Program-made: the position numbers and the translations under genes
In this document: in pieces, positions 13,101 to 25,100 of the stretch
Layout: each line of letters starts with the position of its first letter
Position numbering within the stretch: position 1 is the first letter of the stretch
DNA from: Xenopus tropicalis
Lineage: Eukaryota; Chordata; Amphibia; Anura; Pipidae
Assembly: GCF_000004195.4 (NCBI RefSeq)
Contig: NC_030679.2
Location: forward strand, 147,136,243-147,200,242
Direction of reading: 5' to 3'
DNA length: 64,000 nucleotides
The notes under the pieces: model-generated
What the model saw: only the letters and a program-made list of their open reading frames with translations
What the model was told of the DNA's origin: nothing
Databases searched by the model: none

Positions 13101-16100
13101 GGGGGGTATCACTCCAACTTGCAGCGCAGCAGTAAAGTGTGCCTGAGTCTGAGCTTTCAGCCAGCGCTACACATTAGAACTGCTTTCAGCTAACCTATTG
13201 TTTCTCCTACTCCCATGTAACTGGAGGAGTCCCAAGCCGGACTTGGATTTCTTACTATTGAGTGCTATTCTGATACCTACTGGGAGCTGCTATCTTGCTC
13301 CCTTCCCATTGTTCTGCTGATCGGCTGCTGGGAGGGGGGGGGATATCACTCCAACTTGCAGCGCAGCAGTAAAGTGTGCCTGAGTCTGAGCTTTCAGCCA
13401 GCGCTACACATTAGACCTGCTTTCAGCTAACCTATTGTTTCTCCTACTCCCATGTAACTGGACTCACCTGTCAGCATTGTCCCTCAAATACCCATGCAGC
13501 TCCATGAGTTTTGCACTTGCCATGTGACTCAGCAGCCCCGTGAATTTGTTTTGCCACTCGTTGCAGTGCTGGACTAAGGCAAACTTGAGGTGGCTGCAAT
13601 CCAGGAGCACAAACTGGATATGCTGAACGGTCTCCTGTTTCTGGACATTATTGGCCACTTCAGTGTACCTGTGGGTAAGATCAGGTGTTTTTGATTTAGG
13701 ACAGTTGGATTAATACAAGGTACCAGAGTGCACATAAATAACGTTTGGGCTCCTTACCGAGCGATATCAGCATCGAAAGCCGACACGATGGGGTTGAGAT
13801 GCTGGTAGCGCCGTATAAACGCATCCTTGTTCAGCTCCCAGATCATTCGGAAGGAGTCCCATGTTTTTAGGTAGGCCTGCAGCAGACCGGCATTAACGGA
13901 GACCCCACCGTTGATCTGAGCCAAGATTTTCTTGATCTCTTCATCTCGCTCTGCATAACGAAAAAACAAAATGGAGATCAGAAAGTTCTACCGCTTATAG
14001 CAACTACTTCATATCTGCAGCTCCCACAACTGTAGACTGGAAATCCAACACTATAACCTCAGCTGTGTTTATATTAACTATTCTTTAACATATTACAAAG
14101 GATAGAAGAGACCATAAAACACAGCCATGATGTTCAACCCCAACACCCACAATTACAATAACAGCTTGCACATTTGGGTTAAAGATAGGTGGAACAGCGC
14201 TTGGTCACTTGATGGTCACTTGAATAAAGATTGCTTGTTCAGGATGAAGAGCACTAGAGCAGAGCTGGCATTTTACGACTGAAGATCATTGGAGTGGAGT
14301 TTGCTCATTTTGGATGAAGATTACTGGAGTGGAGCTTGCTAATTAAAGATTAAGATCAATGGAATGGTGATTGCTGAAGTAGAGCTTGCACATTCAGGTT
14401 GAAGATTACTGATGTAGAGGTTGCTCACTCTGACTGAAGATTTCTGGAGTTGACCCTGATGATTTACATTGAAGATCAATGGAATGGAGCTTGCTCACTT
14501 GAGCTGAAGATCAGTGGGATAGAGCCTGTTCATTTAGAATGATGATTAACATTAAATAAGCTGGCACAATCAGGTTGGAAACCAAAGGAGTAGAGCCAGT
14601 TCATTTAAAGACCAAATCTGGTTGAAGATTGCTGAAGTAGAGCTTGCACATTCAGGTTGAGGACCAGTAAAGGAGAGCTTGCACATTCAGGTTGAGGACC
14701 AGTAAAGGAGAGCTTGCACATTCAGGTTGAGGACCAGTAAAGGAGAGCTTGCACATTCTGGTTGAAGATCACTGAAGTAGAGCTTGCACATTCAGGTTGA
14801 GGACCAGTAAAGGAGAGCTTGCACATTCAGGTTGAAGATCACTGAAGTAGAGCTTGCACATTCAGGTTGAGGACCAGTAAAGTAGAGCTTGCACATTCAG
14901 GTTGAGGACCAGTAAAGTAGAGCTTGCACATTCAGGTTGAAGATCACTGAAGTAGAGCTTGCACATTCAGGTTGAGGACCAGTAAAGGAGAGCTTGCACA
15001 TTCAGGTTGAGGACCAGTAAAGTAGAGCTTGCACATTCAGGTTGAGGACCAGTAAAGGAGAGCTTGCACATTCAGGTTGAGGACCAGTAAAGTAGAGCTT
15101 GCACATTCAGGTTGAGGGCCAGTAAAGGAGAGCTTGCACATTCAGGTTGAGGACCAGTAAAGGAGAGCTTGCACATTCAGGTTGAGGACCAGTAAAGTAG
15201 AGCTTGCACATTCAGGTTGAAGATCACTGAAGTAGAGCTTGCACATTTAGGTTGAGGACCAGTAAAGTAGAGCTTGCACATTTAGGTTGAGGACCAGTAA
15301 AGGAGAGCTTGCACATTCAGGTTGAGGACCAGTAAAGTAGAGCTTGCACATTCAGGTTGAGGACCAGTAAAGTAGAGCTTGCACATTCAGGTTGAGGACC
15401 AGTAAAGTAGAGCTTGCACATTCAGGTTGAGGACCAGTAAAGGAGAGCTTGCACATTCAGGTTGAGGACCAGTAAAGGAGAGCTTGCACATTCAGGTTGA
15501 AGATCACTGAAGTAGAGCTTGCACATTTAGGTTGAGGACCAGTAAAGGAGAGCTTGCACATTCAGGTTGAGGACCAGTAAAGTAGAGCTTGCACATTCAG
15601 GTTGAGGACCAGTAAAGGAGAGCTTGCACATTCAGGTTGAGGACCAGTAAAGGAGAGCTTGCACATTCAGGTTGAGGACCAGTAAAGGAGAGCTTGCACA
15701 TTCAGGTTGAGGACCAGTAAAGTAGAGCTTGCACATTCAGGTTGAAGATCACTGAAGTAGAGCTTGCACATTTAGGTTGAGGACCAGTAAAGTAGAGCTT
15801 GCACATTCAGGTTGAAGATCACTGAAGTAGAGCTTGCACATTTAGGTTGAGGACCAGTAAAGGAGAGCTTGCACATTCAGGTTGAGGACCAGTAAAGGAG
15901 AGCTTGCACATTCAGGTTGAGGACCAGTAAAGGAGAGCTTGCACATTCAGGTTGAGGACCAGTAAAGGAGAGCTTGCACATTCAGGTTGAGGACAAGTAA
16001 AGGAGAGCTTGCACATTCAGGTTGAGGACCAGTAAAGTAGAGCTTGCACATTCAGGTTGAGGACCAGTAAAGTAGAGCTTGCACATTCAGGTTGAGGACC

Positions 16101-19100
16101 AGTAAAGTAGAGCTTGCACATTCAGGTTGAGGACCAGTAAAGTAGAGGTTGCACAAGTTTTGGTTGCATAAAACCAGTTGTACTTCCCAACAGAGCCTCG
16201 AGTAGGCTGCCAGTCCACATGGGAGCTAGCAAATAGCCAATCACAGCCCTTATGTGGCACCCTCGTGAACATTTTTCATGCTTGTGTTGCTCCCCAACTC
16301 TTTATACATTGGAGTGTGGCTCAGGGGTAAAAAAAAAAGGTTGGGGATCCCTGCTCTTACCATAAAAGAAAAACTGTAGTAACGTGTTAGCCAGTGTCAA
16401 AAATAATGAAAAAAACACAAATACAAGAGTATTGTAGAAATGATACCTATATTGGCTAACAATATCTGCCTGATGAAGGGGCCTTAGAGCTCCAAAAGCT
16501 TGCCCAGGAGCAATAACCCATAGCATCCAATCAGCAGGTAGCATTAACTGGTCACCTGATTAAAAGCAAACATCTTATTGGCCACTATGGGTTAATGCTC
16601 TTGGGCAAACTCAGACCAATACTGCATACCTCTTTGCCTTACCTACAACCACGTGAATGGGTTCCCGTTGGAATTTCTTCTTGGCGAGTACATCGGGCAG
16701 CCGCCTAAAGTTGGAGATGGTGTTGAGGATTTCGCTGCACGTGTTACTCATGATGTGCGACAACTGCTGTAGGGAGGGTGAAAACTCCACCTGTGGGGGG
16801 GACAGGAACAGGAAGTGTCTGAGGAGCCACTGCAAACATGGAGTGTGAAATGGCAGCAATGGACTGGTTCTTCCTACAGCACATACAGTGCTGACATATC
16901 TCCATCTATCTCAGGGGTAGGGAACCTATGGCTCAGGAGCCAGATGAAGCTCTTCTGATGGCTGCATCTGGCTCGCTGCCAAATCTTTAATAAAAAAAAT
17001 AACGGGGGGCGTGGCCTGCGCTCGGTGGATAGAAGACGTGTTCTTAGCTTCAGAACACGTCTTCTATCTGCCGAAAGCAGGCCACGCCCTCCTCCGCATC
17101 GCAAAATGGCATCCTTGGCACCCACCCTACCTTGCCCCTGCGCTCGGCGGATAGAAGACAAGTTCTAAGCCTTAGAACACGTCTTCTATTCGCCGAGTGC
17201 AGGCCACGCCCTCCTCCATATCCGCATCCTTGGGACCCAACCTACCTTGCCCCTGCGCTCGGCGGATAGAAGACATGTTCTAAGCCTTAGAACACGTCTT
17301 CTATCCGCTGAGTGCAGTCCATGCCCTGCTCCGCATCCGGCATCCTTGGGACCCACCCTACCTTGCCCCGCAGCATCCGCGGCCAAACATATTGTATGGC
17401 TCTCACGGAATTACATTTTAAAATATGTGGTGTTTATGGCTCTCTCAGCCAAAGAGGTTCCCGACCCCTGGCTTAATACACACAGATAATATGATGACCT
17501 TTTATACAATTGCCAGATATTTTCAGTATGGAATCCTCTGGCTTTTGTTGGGGGGGGAGGCTGCTAGACGTCGGAGCTGCACAACAGCTGCAGGGCTGCA
17601 GGGTGGGCATCTATTATGTAATTTCCCCCCGGAGCCAGTTGGAGGCCCTAGCCACCCAGCAGTACCAGAGCCCTCTTTACTTTAATTGCATCCCTGGCTG
17701 TGTGAGGCTCAGACAGATGGGTGATTTTCTGCTTAGGATGCGCAAAGAAAAGCAAAACATCTGCTGACAGGAGAGGGAATTCTCACCATCATGTTCTCAC
17801 TACAGAAGGCCCTGCAGCCTTTGGCACAACGCTCTCTTGTCTCTGTTCTGCTCTAATTCATATATCACCTCTCTCCCTCTCTATCCTTGCTGCTTTCTCC
17901 CCTTCCTTTCTATTAATTCTGTGCCTTACCTGGCCGGTGGCCCCGGGCACGTCGCTTTGTAGAATGACCATGACCCTGAAGAGGGGGTTTGCGGTGGTCT
18001 TGTTGTCCCCGTTTATGGCTTTAGAAAGCTCTTGTAAAGACCTTTTGACATTCAGTCTGAAGGCTTCTTCCACCATTCTGTCCATTTTGTCTGTGTAAAT
18101 CATCCAGTGTTGCTGGACCTTTAGGAAGAGTTGGTCATTAGACTAAGCTAATCAGAAATCTATATATACCCAGTAATACACTGAGAAACCTGCACCGGTG
18201 GGGACTAAGCTTAACCTCAGGACCATCAGCCTTGAAGACTTCATAGGTGGACCTTTAAGAAGAGCTGGTCATTAGACTAAGCTATATATACCCAGTAATA
18301 CACTGAGAAACCTGCACTGGTGGGGACTAAGCTTAACCTCAGGACCATCAGCCTTGAAGACTTCATAGGTGGACCTTTAGGAAGAGCTGGTCATTAGACT
18401 AAGCTATATATACCCAGTAATACACTGAGAAACCTGCACCGGTGGGGACTAAGCTTAACCTCAGGACCATCAGCCTTGAAGACTTCATAGGTGGACCTTT
18501 AAGAAGAGTTGGTCATTAGACTAAGCTATATATACCCAGTAATACACTGAGAAACCTGCACCGGTGGGGACTAAGCTTAACCTCAGGACCATCAGCCTTG
18601 AAGACTTCATAGGTGGACCTTTAGGAAGAGTTGGTCATTAGACTAAGCCAATCAGAAATCTATATATACCCAGTAATACACTGAGAAACCTGCACTGGTA
18701 TGGACAAAGCTTTACCTCAGGACCATCAGCCTTGAAGACTTCATAGGTGGCCCTCATGACGCCACAGATATCTTCATGCAGACTGTGCAGGCGAGTCTCA
18801 GCAGCGCTCCTGTGCTCCTCCTGGACCTCCTGGAATTCGTTGTCTCGGAAGACTCTCTTTCCATCAATATGGAGCAGCAGGGACTCGCTAATCTTTTGGG
18901 CACACTGAGAAATCTTCTCATTGGCAAGCTTGTAATTATCCACTATCTGCTGGACCTGAAGAAAGAAAGGATCTTTATTTAGTGTGTTCTCTTTTCACAC
19001 TGGGCGTTCTGATTGGATCTTACAGGGACAGCCCAGTGAGAAATGTGACCACTTCCTATTCAGTAGAAATGGTTACCAGTGGGTAAGGGATCAGTTATTC

Positions 19101-22100
19101 CTACAAGGCCAGTGCACACCATGTGGTGTTGTTCTATAGAGAGATGCCCACCCCCCCCCATTGCTGCCTTTCCCACACACTATCCTCTCCTCACTCTACT
19201 CTCTTACTTCCTCGCTCCACTTACAACATACTGGGGCCAATAAAAGCTGCCAACTTGTCCCCTGTAGAATCAGCATCTTATTGGTCCACATGGGGATCTC
19301 AGGAGGGAATTTCAACCAATATCTGATGCAGAATTGACCAGAGATTTATCAGGCAGATTTGAATATCAAAAATCCATTTAAGCAAGTACTGTATTGGTGC
19401 TTAGATGTAGTCCTTGTGCGATGGCCCCCGTAGGCCCTTGTTTCAGGGGCCAAATTATACAAAGATTGAAGTCACACAACAAGTAGATCATTAAGGATAT
19501 GGCTTTACTCTCTCCTTTACTCTACTCTCTCTTCCTTGTTCTACTCAATTATTTTCCCTCTACTTTTCTCTCCCTCACTATTTACTTTTTTACTCTCTCC
19601 CTCTCGCACTCTATTCTTAATCTCTCCCTTCCTCTAATCACTTAAGGACCCCACACACGGGCCGATAGTAGCTGCCGATATGAGTCCCTTAGACCGATTC
19701 GGCAGCTATTTGGCCCGTGTATGGGCACTCCCTACAGGCCTGCCCGACCGACATCTGGCCTGAAATTGGCCAGATCTCGATCGGCAAGTTAGAAAATCTA
19801 GTGGGATCGGGGACCGCATCGGCTCGTCGTTGTGGTCCCCGGACCAACTTTTCCTATACCTGCCGTTATAATTCGATCGTTTGGCCCCAGGGGATATCGG
19901 GAGAAGATCCGCTCGCTTGGCGACATCGCCAAACGAGCGGATCTTATGGTGTATGGGGACCTTTAGACTCTCTTTAGACTCTGCACTTTCTCTCTCTCAC
20001 TCTGCTCCTATACTCTCTCCCTCACAGAATAGAGTGAGTTAGTACAGAGTTCTTTCAATTTAGTAATTTTTTACTATAGTTACTAATTATAACAATATAT
20101 ATTAATAATATAGAGCTATTCAGCTTGTAAACAGGCACTCACGTCATAGCATCATAACAATGCCTGGGTGCAGTCCCAAAGGGTATAGGAAAAATAGCAA
20201 ATGGAAATGTCCCGCACTCACAGGTCTTAGGTGAAGCAAAGGGTGTTTATTGAATCAGCATCTAACGTTTCAGCTGCCTCCGCAGCCTTTCTCTATATTA
20301 ATAATATACTTAATAAACTATAACAACAAAGGTTTGTTGCACAAAGGGTTGCTGTCTAACACCAGAGCAGCTCACCCTGCAGGACTACTCTAGACTTAGG
20401 GTGCAGGTATCCAAAGTTGTTTTTTCTTTTATGGGTGACAGTTAATTCAATATGTTAAAAAAAGGAAGCCGTAAATAACTTGCCAACACTTGGGAATCTC
20501 TGCCTCCCAATCTGACAGCTCTAATCCTACTGATCCCTAAACCTGGGAAAAATGTTCTAGACTGTAATTTATATCTGCCAATACTCCCTACTCATAGCAG
20601 ACATAAATATCCTTGCTAAAGTACCATTGCGCAGACTCTGTGCAGTAACCCTTACATAATATCATATTCCGAGATCAGGCAGGCTTCAGGCCAGGGATAT
20701 TTGACACAATTCATATACTAAGAGTGTTACAAGTTGAACGGCTCAAACAAGCTCCAAACTGGGCTGCCATTAATGCAGTCAAGGCCTTTGACTTGGCAAA
20801 TTGGAAATTTCTCTGGGCAACCCTGAAACGCTTTGAATGTTTCCATCCCTGAATTTAGATGGTGGATTAAACTACTGCCCTCATCTCCCAGGGCCGCCAA
20901 ATTTGCTTCAAATTAATGGGTTTAAGGGAGAAGATACGCGGAGCTACTTAGTAGCCGCTACTTGTCACGGCTACTAAAGGCTAGAAAATACCCTGCCATA
21001 GACTGATACTGCTAAAACACACGTAGAGATCAGCATTATCTATTTTTGTAGCCATGACAGGGGGAAAAATGTATCTAGAATTTAAACATCTCCTGACACT
21101 CTAGAACTGGGCAGGCCAAGTAAAGAAAGGAGTGAAAGCATAAAAAGGGGGTAATCTTTCCGGTAAGTAACAACATAGGCGATACCATAGTTACTTGTGT
21201 TGGACAGGAGATGGCACCAAAGTGCGAGGTGAGGAAACGCTCTGTGTAGATATGTTTTTATGATATACAGAACAATAGTGGCATTACAGAGCTTTATTCC
21301 AGTATAGCTTTGTTACACGGAGCGCAACAGCACCCTGGTTTCTCTAGTATCGGCGCACACGGGGTGCTCTTACCCTGCTGGCGTGCAGAAGACAATCACT
21401 GATGAAAGCGGTGGAAGCGCCCTTGGAAGACCAATGCAGCTTGGTAAGCCCAGGCTGGATCTTCTTATCTAAGAAGCGAATTCTCTCTCTGAACAAGCCC
21501 CGCTCTTCCTGCGACAAGGCTGCTATAATCCTGACAACATAGACAGGAGAGAAAGGTGAACCTCCTACTGGGCCCAGTCCAACCATGTCTATACATCTCT
21601 TACATTGCTCCCTAGCAAACCATGTGGTGATACCCCTACCCAAGGCAAGTTCCTCACCTGTTATATGCCCTCACCACAAGCAGCACGTTCTCCCGCAGGT
21701 TTCTCAGCTCCTCCCTTCTCTGATAGATCTCCGCCACGTAGTGTGGGATTTCAAACTGAAGCCGCTCCCAGTAGTGGATTTCCACAAACATCTTGAGCAC
21801 ACTCCTGAAGAAGGAAGACAGTATTTGTGCAGCTCATCGTATAGTGACTATACCAATCAGCACAAGGTTGAACGCTACAGGAAACTTACTTGTCAAAGTT
21901 GACATCGAGCATTCCTACTTTCTCGGTGCTTCTTGCCATAAGAGGGGTGTCCAGACGCCTCACTGCTTGTTTGTCGGCTCCTTGAGACCACTCACTGAAC
22001 AGCTTTCTCATCAGCTCATCCAGCTTCTGTGCTAGCTGCTGGTACTCCTGCAGTGCCTCTTCCCCTATGCCAATGCGTGGTATAAAGTGGGCACTAGCAA

Positions 22101-25100
22101 GGCTCTGGTGTGGGAAAGATAAAGTGCGACATTAATGTTCGAGTTGCCAGAATGCCCAAATCTTGGCTCTTCAGCCAATGCAGAACTATGGACCATTGCT
22201 GAAACAATATTGCTACGACATGCAGAAGCTGAGGTTTATTTGTACATTCTTCAATTTAACATAAAAATAAAAAACCAACAAAAAACAGAGGGGAAAGTAG
22301 AGAGAAAGAGTAAGGAAGAGGGAAGAGAGTGTAGAGCTGGGGAGATTGGAACCAGTTTCCCTTCATTGTTGTGGTATGCTGTCCGTGAAGTTTTCTGGGC
22401 TTCCATGGAAGGTCACCCAGGGGCCCCATATTGCATCAAATGCTTTAAGAGGTAGGTCAGCTTCTGGTTGGTAAGGGTGTTGTTGGCTAGAGTTCTCCAG
22501 AACAGGAGGGTTGGGGGGGCCAAGTATTTCCATTGTAGAAGAATGGCTTTTTTGGCATAGTAGAGAAGGTCCTCTGCCACTCCCAGTAGGCAACCAATTG
22601 GTGACAGGATCCAGGGAAAGCTTAGGGCCACCAGGGGTGGCAAAAAGCTCCTCTAGCTCCACTAGCGATGCAAAAAAAAAGCACGGAGGGGCGAGGGGAG
22701 GCGGCATCTCCTAGGGCGCCTTAGGGGAGCACTAGGGGAACAAATGCCTCACACACCCATTAACCCAGTGCCATATTTAGAGAGAGAAATATATACAGAG
22801 AACAACACACTGTTTATTATAGAGAGAGAAAGAGAAGGGATAGTAAAAACAAAATGGATCCATTGCCTGATCTCCCCAATGTTTACATGTGGAACACTGG
22901 GAAGGATCAGCACTACCTACAGAATGTATATAAACACAGCTCACGTGGATCCATTGCCTGATCTCCCCAATGTTTACATGTGGAACACTGGGAAGGATCA
23001 GCACTTCCTACAGAATGTATATAAACACAGCTCACGTGGATCCATTGCCTGATCTCCCCAATGTTTACATGTGGAACACTGGGAAGGATCAGCACTTCCT
23101 ACAGAATGTATATAAACACAGCTCACGTGGATCCATTGCCTGATCTCCCCAATGTTTACATGTGGAACACTGGGAAGGATCAGCACTTCCTACAGAATGT
23201 ATATAAACACAGCTCACGTGGATCCATTGCCTGATCTCCCCAATGTTTACATGTGGAACACTGGGAAGGATCAGCACTTCCTACAGAATGTATATAAACA
23301 CAGCTCACGTGGATCCATTGCCTGATCTCCCCAATGTTTACATGTGGAACACTGGGAAGGATCAGCACTTCTTACAGAATGTATATAAACACAGCTCACG
23401 TGGATCCATTGCCTGATCTCCCCAATGTTTACATGTGGAACACTGGGAAGGATCAGCACTTCCTACAGAATGTATATAAACACAGCTCACGTGGATCCAT
23501 TGCTTGATCTCCCCAATGTTTACATGTGGAACACTGGGAAGGATCAGCACTACCTACAGAATGTATATAAACACAGCTCACGTGGATCCATTGCCTGATC
23601 TCCCCAATGTTTACATGTGGAACACTGGGAAGGATCAGCACTTCCTACAGAATGTATATAAACACAGCTCACGTGGATCCATTGCCTGATCTCCCCAATG
23701 TTTACATGTGGAACACTGGGAAGGATCAGCACTTCCTACAGAATGTATATAAACACAGCTCACGTGGATCCATTGCTTGATCTCCCCAATGTTTACATGT
23801 GGAACACTGGGAAGGATCAGCACTTCCTACAGAATGTATATAAACACAGCTCACGTGGATCCATTGCTTGATCTCCCCAATGTTTACATGTGGAACACTG
23901 GGAAGGATCAGCACTTCCTACAGAATGTATATAAACACAGCTCACGTGGATCCATTGCCTGATCTCCCCAATGTTTACATGTGGAACACTGGGAAGGATC
24001 AGCACTTCCTACAGAATGTATATAAACACAGCTCACGTGGATCCATTGCTTGATCTCCCCAATGTTTACATGTGGAACACTGGGAAGGATCAGCACTACC
24101 TACAGAATGTATATAAACACAGCTCACGTGGATCCATTGCTTGATCTCCCCAATGTTTACATGTGGAACACTGGGAAGGATCAGCACTTCCTACAGAATG
24201 TATATAAACACAGCTCACGTGGATCCATTGCCTGATCTCCCCAATGTTTACATGTGGAACACTGGGAAGGATCAGCACTTCCTACAGAATGTATATAAAC
24301 ACAGCTCACGTGGATCCATTGCTTGATCTCCCCAATGTTTACATGTGGAACACTGGGAAGGATCAGCACTTCCTACAGAATGTATATAAACACAGCTCAC
24401 GTGGATCCATTGCCTGATCTCCCCAATGTTTACATGTGGAACACTGGGAAGGATCAGCACTTCCTACAGAATGTATGTAAACACAGCTCACGTGGATCCA
24501 TTTGTATGGCATAAAGATAAATGGCCACGCGCTGGACCTGTATACCATGTAGGCACCTAAGGGGCTGTGCCTAGGCGACTCTCAGGTGTCCATATGAGGT
24601 ATAGTGCCTAGGGCAGCACCAAGCCTTAAAGTGGTAGCTCACCTTTATATTAACTTTTAGTATGATGTAGAGATTGCTATTCTGAGACAATTTGCAGTTG
24701 GTCTTCATTTTTTATTTCAGGTTTTTGAATGATTTAGCTTTTTGTTCAGCAGCTCTCCAGTTTGGAATTTTAGCAGCTGTCTGGTTGCTAGGGTCCAATT
24801 TAACCTCGCAACTAGGCAGTGGTTTGAAAGAGAGACAGGGATATGAATAGAGGAGGGTCTAAATAATTAAAAATATAAGTAATAAAAAGTAACAATAACA
24901 ATAAAAATGGAGTCCAACAGAGCAACAGATTTTTTTGGGTGCCGGGGTCAGTGACCCCCCATTTGAAAGCTGCAAAGAGTCAGAAGATTTTCGAATAAAA
25001 AATTAGAAAATGAAGACCAACTGAAAAATTGCTAAGAACAGGCCATTTTATAACATACTAAAAGCTTACCTGAAGGTGAACCACCCCTTTAATACAGGCC

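Larger units (their letters stand above)
18119..18715 (-). repeat. Intron 16: 122-bp tandem repeat containing exon edges
   Basis: The unit comprises the last 33-35 nt of exon 16, the intron and the first four bases of exon 17. Three internal intron copies are 85 nt; the two outermost are 97 nt because they keep 12 extra bases (AATCAGAAATCT type). The intron is now 597 nt. Confidence 0.93.

Noticed and set aside
22855..24500. CRISPR-like appearance of a regular 91-bp array
   Set aside because: Units are contiguous near-identical satellites with no distinct spacers, in a vertebrate intron.
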